Positions 1 to 8,789 of a stretch of 64,000 nucleotides of DNA are shown here, one piece after another (positions within the stretch are counted from its first letter, which is position 1; each line of letters opens with the position of its first letter). The translations under genes and the position numbers were made by a program. Under the pieces are notes generated by a model. That model searched no databases. It saw only the letters and a list, made by a program, of their open reading frames with translations, and was not told the DNA's origin. The stretch comes from Chitinophaga niabensis (GTDB lineage: Bacteria > Bacteroidota > Bacteroidia > Chitinophagales > Chitinophagaceae): contig JAFIGY010000003.1 in the NCBI GenBank assembly GCA_017849435.1, positions 62,001-126,000 on the forward strand. Direction: 5' to 3'.

Positions 1-1772
1 TGGAAGATGGGATTCCCATCCGTACCGTCGGCGATTTCAATCACAATGCCCTCATCGAAATCAATATGGCGGCATTAAAAACGATAGAAGTGATCCGCGG
101 CCCGGCCTCCTCCCTTTACGGCAGCGAAGCGGTGGGCGGCGCCGTGAATTTCATTACAGCTTCTCCTGCATTGTTGCGTACGGCGAGGATACAGGCGGAG
201 ATGAGCGACCAGGGATACAAACGCACAGACTTTACCTTATCCGGTACCAAAGGCAAATTGGGGGTGTTGTTAGGCGGATATTATGCGGATCAGCGGAATG
301 GATATATGGATCACAGCGATTTTCACAAGCTGGCCCTCACATTGAAAACGGAATATAAAGCAAACGAGCGCACCACCTGGACGAACAGCGCATCGCTCGT
401 CGATTATAAAACGGATCAGACCGGAGGCATAGACAGCGCGCACTTCTTCAACAAGAACTATCAAAGCTTCCATACTTTCTCCTACAGACTGGTAAAGGCT
501 TTAAGAGTACGCAGCACGCTGGAGCACAGCTGGAACGCCGGAAATACGACCAGCATCACAGCTTTTTACCGGCACAATGAAATAGGGCAGAATCCTTTTT
601 ACGCCATCAAAACCACCAGCAATCCGCTGAAAGCGCGCGGAGAGATCAACAGTGATGCTTTTCAGAGCATGGGTCTTTTAATGCAGCACAAAAAGCAGTT
701 CGGCTGGAAGCAGGCGGCGTTGATCACGGGGCTGAGCGCGGATTACAGTCCTGCTACCTACTTCGCCAGCTACATCGATGTCACCCGCAACGCGGCGGGC
801 TACTTCACCGGCTATACGAAAACGGATTCCGTGCTCACCGATTACCGCGTAGGGTTGCTGAATACAGCGGTATATGCGCAGGCGGAAGTAAGTCCGGTTA
901 CCCGGATGAAAGTAACGGCCGCCTTGCGGTACGACCGGATGGATTATAATTTCGACAATCATCTTCCGCCTTCCGCTTTCACAGGCGCTCCCGGCGAGCG
1001 TAATTTCTTCCATGCCTGGGCGCCCAAAGTGGGGTTGACCTATGATTTCGGCCGGGACCGCGGCATATACGCGAACTACAGCGTAGGATTCGCACCGCCG
1101 AATATTTCCGAATTATACCGGGGCGTGAAAGTGCCCACATTGCGCCCTGCCACATATCACAACTACGAAGCGGGCGGCTGGTTTGCGTTTGCGGCAGACA
1201 AAGGGTATATCGATGTAAGCTTTTATCGCATGGATGGAATAAACGAGATCATCAGTGTGCGATTGGCGGATGGTTCTTATGAAAATCAAAATGCCGGCGC
1301 AACCCGTCACAGCGGAGTGGAATGGAACCTGCGGTACGCGCCCGTACGCGCTTTGTTGTTCCGCACCAGCGGCACATATGCAGAACATAGTTTCATCCGG
1401 TATGAAGATAAAGGCAAAGCATATAATGGTAACCGCATGAACGGAGCGCCCGCTTTGATCACCAATACAGAGCTGACCTGGAAGCCCGCTTTCCTGAAAG
1501 GCATCCGCGCCGGCGTGGAGTGGCAGCATGTGGGCGGTTATTATATGGATGCGGCCAATTCCGAATCCTACGGTGGATATGACCTGCTGAATGTCCGGTT
1601 GGGGTATGGCCGCAAGAGATTCGAATGCTGGATCAACTGCCGTAATGTGGGCGATGTGATGTATGCCACCATTGTTGATAAAAGCGCCTTTGGAAAAAGT
1701 TACCGCCCGGGCCCGAACAGAACATTCAATCTGGGGGTAGCATATACGATCACTGCAAAAAAACAGGGATGA
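1..1772 (+). CDS. TonB-dependent receptor, 5'-truncated by window edge
   Basis: This is the C-terminal part of an outer-membrane TonB-dependent transporter; the reading frame is already open at base 3, so the gene starts outside the window. The first visible residues belong to the plug domain: the segment around RGPASSLYGSEAVGG is the classic end of the plug in TonB receptors. The remaining 500 or so residues alternate aromatic and polar residues in paired strands, as in a 22-strand barrel, and end in a short strand (FNLGVAYTI). The stop codon overlaps the start of the following lipoprotein gene (ATGA), so the two are translationally coupled and probably work together. The substrate cannot be told from sequence. 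Family assignment is secure; the SusC, siderophore or metal subtype is not. Confidence 0.93.
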   Translation, partial: EDGIPIRTVGDFNHNALIEINMAALKTIEVIRGPASSLYGSEAVGGAVNFITASPALLRTARIQAEMSDQGYKRTDFTLSGTKGKLGVLLGGYYADQRNGYMDHSDFHKLALTLKTEYKANERTTWTNSASLVDYKTDQTGGIDSAHFFNKNYQSFHTFSYRLVKALRVRSTLEHSWNAGNTTSITAFYRHNEIGQNPFYAIKTTSNPLKARGEINSDAFQSMGLLMQHKKQFGWKQAALITGLSADYSPATYFASYIDVTRNAAGYFTGYTKTDSVLTDYRVGLLNTAVYAQAEVSPVTRMKVTAALRYDRMDYNFDNHLPPSAFTGAPGERNFFHAWAPKVGLTYDFGRDRGIYANYSVGFAPPNISELYRGVKVPTLRPATYHNYEAGGWFAFAADKGYIDVSFYRMDGINEIISVRLADGSYENQNAGATRHSGVEWNLRYAPVRALLFRTSGTYAEHSFIRYEDKGKAYNGNRMNGAPALITNTELTWKPAFLKGIRAGVEWQHVGGYYMDAANSESYGGYDLLNVRLGYGRKRFECWINCRNVGDVMYATIVDKSAFGKSYRPGPNRTFNLGVAYTITAKKQG

Positions 1773-2965
1773 GATACGGAATCATTTTAATATTCGCGGC
1801 GTTCACCGCCTGCACTACGCAGCCTTTTTCTTCCGGCAGCGAGATCATATTGTCAGATACCTCCCGCAACGCCTCCTGCGCCTACATGACGCGCGATGCA
1901 CACGGACAATTGGTGATCAGTTGGGTGGAAGAGCCGGGGCACCTGATGTACGCTGTTTCAGCGGACGAAGGGAAAAGCTTTGCAGCTGCCAGACCTGTTC
2001 CTGCCGCCATTGGTGTGCAGGCGCATGCGGAGAATATGCCCAAGCTGGTATTTCGTCCGAATGGGGAAGTGATCGCCATGTACGGTGTGCAAAGCAATGA
2101 TCCGCGCAACAAATACGCGGGAAAGGTTTTCTACACCCGTTCTGTGGACGGGGGCGCGAACTGGTTACCGGCGGAACCTTTGGTGAAGGATACTGCGAGC
2201 TATGACCAACGCTACTTTGATCTCGCACTGCTGCCTTCCGGCGAGGCCGCCGTCATCTGGCTGGATAATCGCAAGCCTGATCCGAAGAAAGAAGGCTCTA
2301 CTGTATACCTGGCCACTACCGGCAGGGAACCGGGCTTTCAGCAGGAACATCCGGTGGCGGAAACAGCCTGCCAATGCTGCCGCACCGTGTTATATGTAGA
2401 TGAGCAGGGCGCCGTTCACGCAGCGTTCCGCGATATCATCCACGACACGATCCGGGATATGGTGCACATGGTATCCACAGACAGGGGACGTACATTCTCA
2501 CCACCGGTACGCATCAGTCCCGATAACTGGGCCATCAATGGCTGCCCACATACCGGTCCTGCTTTAGTGAAGAACAAACAGGGATTGCATTTCGCCTGGT
2601 TCACGATGGGTGGAGGGAAAGGTGTTTTCTACTGCCGGTCGGTGGATAACGGTATCACCTATACGAGAAAAGAGAACATCAGTGCATTGCCCACTGCCAA
2701 ACATCCGCAGCTGACTGCCCTGCAACAGGATCATGTTGCGCTGGTGTGGGATGAAGCGGCGGATACCAGTTCCAGCAGGATCGGCATGCAGCTGAAAGAT
2801 GGTGCCGGGAAAACGATAAGGGCGGGATTTATCACTCCGGCAGCCGGGTACGCGAATTTTCCGGTATTAAAGCCGGCGGGAAAGCAGATGGTGCTGGTCG
2901 CCTATAAAAAACGGGAAGGCATGCGGGAAAAGGTCTGTGCGCAGTTGGTACAGCTGCCGCAATAA
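1769..2965 (+). CDS. Sialidase-fold (BNR/Asp-box) lipoprotein
   Basis: A 398-aa lipoprotein: the N-terminus is a short signal peptide ending in FTAC with the lipid-accepting Cys at residue 15. Four Asp-boxes of the form SxDxGxxF/W/Y are visible at about residues 64, 125, 236 and 291, so the fold should be a six-bladed sialidase-type propeller. It is usually annotated exo-alpha-sialidase, but Asp-boxes only show the fold, and the arginine triad of true sialidases is not evident to me. A CQCC cluster (residues 201-204) and another Cys at 259 (NGCPHTGP) are odd for a sialidase and might bind a metal or form disulfides. The start overlaps the TonB receptor stop by four bases, suggesting a surface lipoprotein that partners that receptor. 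Confidence 0.85.
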   Translation: MRYGIILIFAAFTACTTQPFSSGSEIILSDTSRNASCAYMTRDAHGQLVISWVEEPGHLMYAVSADEGKSFAAARPVPAAIGVQAHAENMPKLVFRPNGEVIAMYGVQSNDPRNKYAGKVFYTRSVDGGANWLPAEPLVKDTASYDQRYFDLALLPSGEAAVIWLDNRKPDPKKEGSTVYLATTGREPGFQQEHPVAETACQCCRTVLYVDEQGAVHAAFRDIIHDTIRDMVHMVSTDRGRTFSPPVRISPDNWAINGCPHTGPALVKNKQGLHFAWFTMGGGKGVFYCRSVDNGITYTRKENISALPTAKHPQLTALQQDHVALVWDEAADTSSSRIGMQLKDGAGKTIRAGFITPAAGYANFPVLKPAGKQMVLVAYKKREGMREKVCAQLVQLPQ

Positions 2966-3002
2966 ATGATAAAGGCCTCTGCATTGCAGAGGCCTTTATC
3001 AT
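2966..3002. terminator. Strong hairpin, probable bidirectional terminator
   Basis: An 18-bp perfect inverted repeat (2966-2983 with 2985-3002; core GGCCTCTGCA) begins one base after the stop of the lipoprotein gene. The 3' arm ends in TTTATCAT, giving a weak U tract. It separates the plus-strand lipoprotein gene from the minus-strand genes to its right. Confidence 0.75.
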
Positions 3003-3015
3003 GAAAAAAACTTTT

Positions 3016-3177
3016 TCAGTTATAACCGAAGGAGTACTGTTTTTCCCCCTTCCAGCTTTGACGCATGGCCCACCGGCCATAATTGTTTCTACGGGAACCG
3101 TCGAAGTAGAAACTTAAAAATTCTTTCCATCTAGGATAGTACAGTCTGATGACGTACATAGTAACAAATGTAAGCAT
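3016..3177 (-). CDS. Possible small basic, aromatic-rich protein (47-53 aa)
   Basis: A short open frame in an otherwise gene-free 409-base gap. From ATG at 3177 it gives 53 aa; a second in-frame ATG at 3159 gives 47 aa. The predicted protein is rich in Tyr, Trp, Phe, Arg and Lys (for example MYVIRLYYPRWKEFLSFYF) and ends with GEKQYSFGYN. The composition looks more protein-like than a random frame, but no family is recognised. A TACATTTG sequence resembling a Bacteroidota -7 element (3165-3172) lies between the two ATGs, which would favour the shorter form. There is no Shine-Dalgarno site. The frame stops just before the terminator hairpin at 2966-3002. It could still be chance. Confidence 0.35.
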   Translation of the reverse strand: MLTFVTMYVIRLYYPRWKEFLSFYFDGSRRNNYGRWAMRQSWKGEKQYSFGYN

Positions 3178-3374
3178 AGGGATATGGTTATAGGATCATC
3201 AAAAACAGGGCTGTCAGTATCATCCTGCACCCTTTCAGTGCAGTAGAATTTTCGTTTCTATACGTGGCATTTATAAGGCAATCGGCAACAGGAGTCAGTC
3301 ACACGCTAAATAGATAGCGGATTTCAAATATAGTTGAAAATCATCAACTGTTTAATAACACTTATGTGTAGTTT
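3178..3374. other. Intergenic stretch without recognised feature
   Basis: The rest of the 409-base gap between the lipoprotein and SDR genes is AT-rich. I see no tRNA, riboswitch or repeat. It lies downstream of the SDR gene on the minus strand and would be that transcript's 3' region or the leader of the small frame at 3016-3177. Confidence 0.4.
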
Positions 3375-4136
3375 TTAGCGGTGGATATAATAAGCGTTCG
3401 CCTGCGCCGTTGGCGTCACCACCAGGTCGTTAATGCATACATGCGGCGGCAGGGAGCAACAGTAGAACACTACATCTGCCACGTCCTGCGCGGTTAAAGG
3501 GGTAAACCCTTTATAGACATCTTTAGCCCTGGCGGCATCGCCTTTGAAGCGAACAAGGGAGAACTCTGTTTCAGCGGCTCCGGGGTGAACGGCGGTCACT
3601 TTGATATTGTACGGCAGCAGGTCGATGCGCATGCCTTGGGAGAGTGCATCTACGGCAGCTTTGGAAGCGCAGTAGACATTCCCTTTGGCGTATACGGTTT
3701 TCGCGGCGGTAGAGCCGATATTCACGATCTGTCCCTGTTGCCGGGCTTTCATCCATGGGATCACCATCCGGGATACATACAACAGGCCTTTTACATTCGT
3801 ATCGATCATCGTATCCCAATCTTCCGTATCGCCTTCATCAATGGGGGAGAGGTCCAGCGCCAGGCCGGCATTGTTGACCAGCACATCCACAGCCCGCCAG
3901 GCTTCATCGAGGTTGCCAAGGATAGTTTCCACCGCTTCTTTGTTCCTTACGTCAAACACCAGCGGCATCACTTTGATCCTGTACTGCTGCTCCAGTTGTT
4001 GTTGCAGCTCTTCCAGCCGGGCCTCCCGGCGGCCGGTGATCACAAGGTGATAACCTTCTTTTGCGAACCGCTCGGCGCAGGCTTCTCCGAAACCGGCAGT
4101 GGCACCGGTGATAAAGGCAATTTTTCCAGGCTTCAT
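3375..4136 (-). CDS. Short-chain dehydrogenase/reductase (YdfG-like)
   Basis: A 253-aa classical SDR oxidoreductase, normal family length. It has the dinucleotide-binding motif TGATAGFG (residues 10-17), NNAG (88-91), the catalytic Ser at about 142 (NIGSTAA) and the YxxxK pair Tyr155/Lys159 (YCASK). The TGRR segment after the second strand, with arginines at 36-37, suggests NADP preference. It most resembles the NADP-dependent 3-hydroxy acid/serine dehydrogenase group (YdfG), but the substrate is inferred by resemblance only. It starts ten bases after the stop of the upstream CHU_C protein gene, so it is probably the last main gene of a minus-strand operon. Confidence 0.93.
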   Translation of the reverse strand: MKPGKIAFITGATAGFGEACAERFAKEGYHLVITGRREARLEELQQQLEQQYRIKVMPLVFDVRNKEAVETILGNLDEAWRAVDVLVNNAGLALDLSPIDEGDTEDWDTMIDTNVKGLLYVSRMVIPWMKARQQGQIVNIGSTAAKTVYAKGNVYCASKAAVDALSQGMRIDLLPYNIKVTAVHPGAAETEFSLVRFKGDAARAKDVYKGFTPLTAQDVADVVFYCCSLPPHVCINDLVVTPTAQANAYYIHR

Positions 4137-4146
4137 GTGGTTTTTT

Positions 4147-6078
4147 TTATCGCAGCAAAGTTACCGTTCCTTTCTTGAAAATTTTCTTACCGTAGAGGTC
4201 AACGCCCTCAAGCACCCAGAGATAAGTGTCCACGGCCGCGGGCCGGCCTTTGTAATAACCGTCCCATCCATGACGGAAATCGAGGGAGCTGTACATCAGT
4301 TCTCCCCAGCGGTTGAAGATGCGGAAGAAATGATATTCCTTCATCCCTACGGGAATGAACCGGAAGTAATCATTCACGCCGTCCCCATTGGGGGTGAAGG
4401 CGTTGGGTACGTAGAACTGCGGGCCGGTGTAGTATTTGATGTGGATGGTATCGTATCCGTAGCAGCCTTGCTGATTGCTGACTTTGAGCACAAAGGAGAT
4501 GTCCTGGTTCCAGGTGAGCAGAGGATCCCTGGCATTGGGATCGCTGAGGCCCGTGGGAGGCCACCAGGCATAGGTGTCCCCGCCCGAGCCCTGGAGGCGC
4601 AACGTCTCACCGCGCGCCAGAATGGTATCATTCCCGGCGAACGGGTTCACTTCATAGAGCCGCAGGTTCTGCGTGACCACGGCGGTACAGCTTCTGTCGG
4701 TCTGCAGGTTCAGGGTGACGGTGTACACATCGCCTTTAGGGAATCTGACGACCGGCCGCTGTTGGGAAGAAGTATTCGCATTCGTGCCACCAGGTATCCC
4801 GAAATCCCACTTCCGCGAGGTAATATGTCCATAACGGTAGGTGGATGTATCATTGAAATAAACAGGGTTCTCGCGGCAGAGGCCGTTAACGGTAAAGCCT
4901 GCATGCAAACCCGGATAGTTGTTGATACGGCCGATGGTACTGTCTGAACAGGGCAGGCCGGGGTTCACCACAAGTTTGACGGTATAGACGCCGGTGTCCG
5001 GGAACTGGTGGAAGAATACATCTCTGACGTAGGTAACGGTGTCTTTCCCGTCGGAAAAGGACCAGCGGTAGGTGGAGGTGAAACCTGCCGTACTGTTGTT
5101 GGTAATGGGCACAAAGAAGCCCAGCGTATCGTTGCAATGGTTCAGCAGGGAAGGGGTGGAGGCAATGATCTTCGTCTGGCAGTTGTAAACGGTGATCAGG
5201 ATGTCTTTGTGATGTGTGCCCAGCAACTGCCCGGTCTTGCGGTCGTATTCGGATACGCATACGGACACTACAAAGCTTCCCGGCCTGTCCGGCACACCGG
5301 TGATGATGCCATTGTTGTCGATAGACATAGGTGGATTGCCACCCATCGGCGCTCCGCCGTGATAAGGCGGCCTGTAGCCGACTTCGGTGGTATATGGAGG
5401 CGGAGTGGCCGCTTCGTTGGGGCGTGTACTACCGCCTGCCAGTGCACTGCATAATGAGTACGTAAGGCTGTCGCCATCCGGGTCCGTAGCGTGATAGTTG
5501 TATCGCAGCGGAAGCCCGGAGCAGATCACGATCGCTTCATCTGTCCCGAAATAAGCACTGTTGTTCCACGGCCTGGATTCACTACCGGGAATGGTAGCAT
5601 AGAAGGTGGAACCTTCTCTTTCTGAATTATAAATATTGGTGAGCGCTTCTCCACGGCAGCAGCGTTGATAGGTGATATAATAGCCTCCGGGTATAGGCGG
5701 CAGTTCCAAAGTATCGCTCACATAAAACGCCACTTCCAGGTAAATGGTTTGCGGAGAAAGACAGGGATTTTTGAGCGTATCACGCAAAGGGCGTGTATAC
5801 TTTATCGTTAGCATTTTGGTCGGCAGCGCTGGCCGTCCGTCTACTGTGAATACGTTAAAGGGAACCGGGTTTTCGAAGTAGTCAATGCACCCCTGCCGGG
5901 TACCGCAAACAAAGTCTCCATTGCGGTATAGTTTCAGGGTCACCACATACCTGTAAGCCCCACTGGATGGGTTAAAACCAATTGTGCGATAATACAATTC
6001 CCCGCCAATTATATGGTAAGCGCTGACGGTGCTGAAAAGCAGGCAGCATACAACAACGTGGAGAACAAATTTGCCCAT
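4147..6078 (-). CDS. Secreted PKD/CHU_C (gliding-motility C-terminal) surface protein
   Basis: A 643-aa secreted protein. A signal peptide (residues 1-20, ending TVSA) is followed by YHIIGGELYYR, also seen in the neighbouring paralog. Residues about 20-290 form an N-terminal domain with Cys-containing loops (NGDFVCGTRQGCIDY); about 300-480 contain PKD-like modules (YRWSFSDGKD, SRKWDFGIPGG). The last 85 residues are a CHU_C/type B sorting domain (NAFTPNGDGVNDYFRF ... FNRWGELMY ... GWDGYYKGRPA). CHU_C domains are known signals for type IX secretion and surface attachment in Bacteroidota. Its binding target is unknown. It lies 104 bases downstream of its paralog and ten bases before the SDR gene. 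Confidence 0.93.
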   Translation of the reverse strand: MGKFVLHVVVCCLLFSTVSAYHIIGGELYYRTIGFNPSSGAYRYVVTLKLYRNGDFVCGTRQGCIDYFENPVPFNVFTVDGRPALPTKMLTIKYTRPLRDTLKNPCLSPQTIYLEVAFYVSDTLELPPIPGGYYITYQRCCRGEALTNIYNSEREGSTFYATIPGSESRPWNNSAYFGTDEAIVICSGLPLRYNYHATDPDGDSLTYSLCSALAGGSTRPNEAATPPPYTTEVGYRPPYHGGAPMGGNPPMSIDNNGIITGVPDRPGSFVVSVCVSEYDRKTGQLLGTHHKDILITVYNCQTKIIASTPSLLNHCNDTLGFFVPITNNSTAGFTSTYRWSFSDGKDTVTYVRDVFFHQFPDTGVYTVKLVVNPGLPCSDSTIGRINNYPGLHAGFTVNGLCRENPVYFNDTSTYRYGHITSRKWDFGIPGGTNANTSSQQRPVVRFPKGDVYTVTLNLQTDRSCTAVVTQNLRLYEVNPFAGNDTILARGETLRLQGSGGDTYAWWPPTGLSDPNARDPLLTWNQDISFVLKVSNQQGCYGYDTIHIKYYTGPQFYVPNAFTPNGDGVNDYFRFIPVGMKEYHFFRIFNRWGELMYSSLDFRHGWDGYYKGRPAAVDTYLWVLEGVDLYGKKIFKKGTVTLLR

Positions 6079-6182
6079 GGATAAGGCTTGTTGCTCTCTG
6101 AATTTACGGAAAATAAAGGGCTTCAGGAAAAATTACGAAGCCTCTCTGAACATAAAAAAGAAGATAAAGTGTAACGATGTGT

Positions 6183-8771
6183 CTATCTGATCAAAACTAC
6201 TGTGCCCTTTTTTTGGATGGTTTGACCAACTTCATTGACCCCCTGAACGATCCATACATAAGTGCCTGCATCCATAACGCGGCCGTTCCTTTTTCCATCC
6301 CATCCCTTCAGGTATTCGCGGGTACTATATACCTCTTCTCCCCACCGGTTGTACACTTTGAAGAATTCCAGTTTGGTAACGCCCACGGGTATAGGCCGGA
6401 AAATATCATTGATGCCGTCACCGTTAGGTGTGAAGGCTGTGGGGACATAGATCTCCGGCCCGGACATAAAACGGACCCTGATATCGTCTTCTCCCAGGCA
6501 TCCTTCTTTTGAATAAACCTTGAGATGATAAACGATCTCCCGGTTGAGATTTGTGATCGGATCAGGGATATTCGGATTGCTGAGCCCGTCTGGGGGAGAC
6601 CAGCGATAAACAAGGCCGCCGGTGCCATGCAACTGGAAGGGTTGTCCTTTTGTAACGATCGTATCATTACCGGCAAATGCGGGCACAGGCGGAACTACGT
6701 TCACAACAACGGCTGCCTGTACAGGCTTCGGACAACCCAGTGTATCCGTTACCGTTACTACGTAAGTGGTAGTGTCCTTCGGCCAGACCAACGTGCGTGG
6801 TTGCTGCGGACTGGCAACAGTAGCTGTGGGCGTCCAGCTGTAATATGTACCGCCGCTGGCCTGCAGCCATATTTTTTCTCCATAACAGATCGTGGTATCC
6901 AGGCCGGCATAGGCGCGCGGCGGATCAACCGTGCGATAGCTGACCGTATCCCTGGCGAGACAGGTTCCCAGATTCGCCTGTAACTGATAAGAGACGGAGC
7001 GTGGGGGCGTTACTGTTATCTTCTGACCGCGACCAACCACCTGCCGGGTATCGATCTGCGTCCAGGTGAAGGAATAAGGATGATCTGACCGGGCCACGAG
7101 GTCCACCGGATCTCCTGTACAGATGGTAGAATCAGCCGGCGCTTTGATGATCAGTTGTCTCACAACATCGATTTTGACGGTCTTGCTGTTGATACATCCC
7201 GTTTGATCGGTGAAGGTCACGGTATAGGCTGTATCCTTCTTAGGCGTAACATAAGGTGTGGGGGTTTGCTCTCCGGTGATGTTATACAGGGGGCGCCAGG
7301 AGTAGGAGCCGGTCAGCTCACTCTCGGCATGCAGCTGCAATCCGTCATAAAAGCACAATAAAGTATCGCCGGATGCGGTGAAAGGTGGTTTGTCGTAAAT
7401 GCTGATCTTGTTCGAGATACTTTTTTCACATCCTTTGGTAGTGCGCGTAAAGAGGCTGATGGTGTAGTCTCCCGGCCGGGTATATTGCCAGGTTGGACTG
7501 GCAAGATTGGAAGTGTCGTTCTGAAGGCCCGTTTCCCCGAAATCCCATTTGTAATATTCAATATTGCCGATATCGTTGCGGGAAGTATTGATGAAGTTCG
7601 TTGGTTTGGTAATGCAAAGCCCGGCGATAGCGAAAGAAGGCTTTAATACCGGGTATACTTTTACGGTGGAATACGCGCTGTCACCGCAGCTGCTGCTCCG
7701 GTCCACCATCAGTTTTACGCGATAAGTGCCCGTGTCTTTGTATTGGTAAGGGAACGTACTGCGGTCTGTGGTGGTAAGCGTATGGCCATCCCCGAAATCC
7801 CAAATGTATTCTTTGTTAGGGGTGCTGTTATTGATGAAGTTGATCACGTATCCGTCACAGTCTATGAACTTGTCCGGAAGGGAAGCTACTACCTGCCGCA
7901 CGCAGTTCTCTACCGTGAACTGAAATTCCTTTTTATGCTCGCCGATATAGAGGCCGTTGCGGTATTCCCGGGCGGATACGGTCACGATATAGAGACCGCT
8001 TTTGGGCGCAATGCCGGAGATAACACCGGTTTTCGGATCAATGGTTACTTTATCGCCAAGCGGCTGACTGGCGGAGAAGGGGGATTTATAACTTACTTCC
8101 TGATAAGGTGGCGGGGGAGAAGTGGGAGGCTTGGGAACATCCCTGCTGGCGCCGTCATAGGCTGTTGAGAAAGAGTATACCAACGAATCCCCGTCCGGGT
8201 CCTGTGCGGCGTAGTTGTAGACGAACCGGTTGTTCGCACAAACGATCACTCCTTTCTCTGTATTGAAAACAGGACTGTTGTTGCTGTCAAAACCATTGGC
8301 CGTACCGGGTATCGTGGTGTAGTAGGTGGCGCCTACGTTATTGTTTTCTGAATAGATATTGGTAAGATTCGTTCTGCGGCAGCACCGCTGGAAGGTGGCA
8401 ATGTAACCGGAAGTATTCGGGTCCAGGTCCACTACCTGGCTGTAGTAACCGATCTGGTAACAGATGTAGGGTGGGTTTACGATGCAGGGGTCTACATCGG
8501 TAGCAGTGTACTTTTCGACTTTGTTACGTGGTACACCGGACATATCTCCCACCTTTCTGCCTGTACCATCATACAGCGAGATGTCCACTGCGTCATCGAA
8601 CTGTGCGGATGTAGCGTCGCAGCGAACGAATAATTTGAGGGTGATGCGGTATTGGTTCTTAGTACCGTTCTTTCCCAGGTAGGCATAGTACATTTCACCG
8701 CCAATGATATGGTCGGCCCTTGCAGCCAGGGACACCAGGCCCAATACAACTATTATCAAGAAGGATCGCAA
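6183..8771 (-). CDS. Larger PKD/CHU_C surface protein, TTG start
   Basis: An 862-aa paralog of the next gene downstream. The signal peptide (LIIVVLGLVSLAARA) is followed by DHIIGGEMYYAYLG; two to three PKD-type modules follow (EYIWDFGDGH, EYYKWDFGETG), then repeated Ig-like strands (residues about 480-770) and a C-terminal CHU_C sorting domain (TAFTPNGDGINDIFRP ... YNRWGEEVY ... GWDGKRNGR). The start is TTG at 8771: an in-frame TGA lies three codons upstream and no ATG precedes the signal peptide. It is about 220 residues longer than its neighbour because of additional Ig-like repeats in the middle. The preceding hydrolase gene stops 18 bases upstream, consistent with one operon. Confidence 0.92.
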   Translation of the reverse strand: MRSFLIIVVLGLVSLAARADHIIGGEMYYAYLGKNGTKNQYRITLKLFVRCDATSAQFDDAVDISLYDGTGRKVGDMSGVPRNKVEKYTATDVDPCIVNPPYICYQIGYYSQVVDLDPNTSGYIATFQRCCRRTNLTNIYSENNNVGATYYTTIPGTANGFDSNNSPVFNTEKGVIVCANNRFVYNYAAQDPDGDSLVYSFSTAYDGASRDVPKPPTSPPPPYQEVSYKSPFSASQPLGDKVTIDPKTGVISGIAPKSGLYIVTVSAREYRNGLYIGEHKKEFQFTVENCVRQVVASLPDKFIDCDGYVINFINNSTPNKEYIWDFGDGHTLTTTDRSTFPYQYKDTGTYRVKLMVDRSSSCGDSAYSTVKVYPVLKPSFAIAGLCITKPTNFINTSRNDIGNIEYYKWDFGETGLQNDTSNLASPTWQYTRPGDYTISLFTRTTKGCEKSISNKISIYDKPPFTASGDTLLCFYDGLQLHAESELTGSYSWRPLYNITGEQTPTPYVTPKKDTAYTVTFTDQTGCINSKTVKIDVVRQLIIKAPADSTICTGDPVDLVARSDHPYSFTWTQIDTRQVVGRGQKITVTPPRSVSYQLQANLGTCLARDTVSYRTVDPPRAYAGLDTTICYGEKIWLQASGGTYYSWTPTATVASPQQPRTLVWPKDTTTYVVTVTDTLGCPKPVQAAVVVNVVPPVPAFAGNDTIVTKGQPFQLHGTGGLVYRWSPPDGLSNPNIPDPITNLNREIVYHLKVYSKEGCLGEDDIRVRFMSGPEIYVPTAFTPNGDGINDIFRPIPVGVTKLEFFKVYNRWGEEVYSTREYLKGWDGKRNGRVMDAGTYVWIVQGVNEVGQTIQKKGTVVLIR

Positions 8772-8789
8772 AGCGGTTCAGTGGTTGTT

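Noticed and set aside
3085-3113. A hairpin with 8-bp arms in the first gap
   Set aside because: It lies inside the possible small coding frame and is not followed by a T run.
6118-6142. A 6-bp hairpin between the two CHU_C genes
   Set aside because: Short stem with a long loop and no T run; not good enough to call a terminator.
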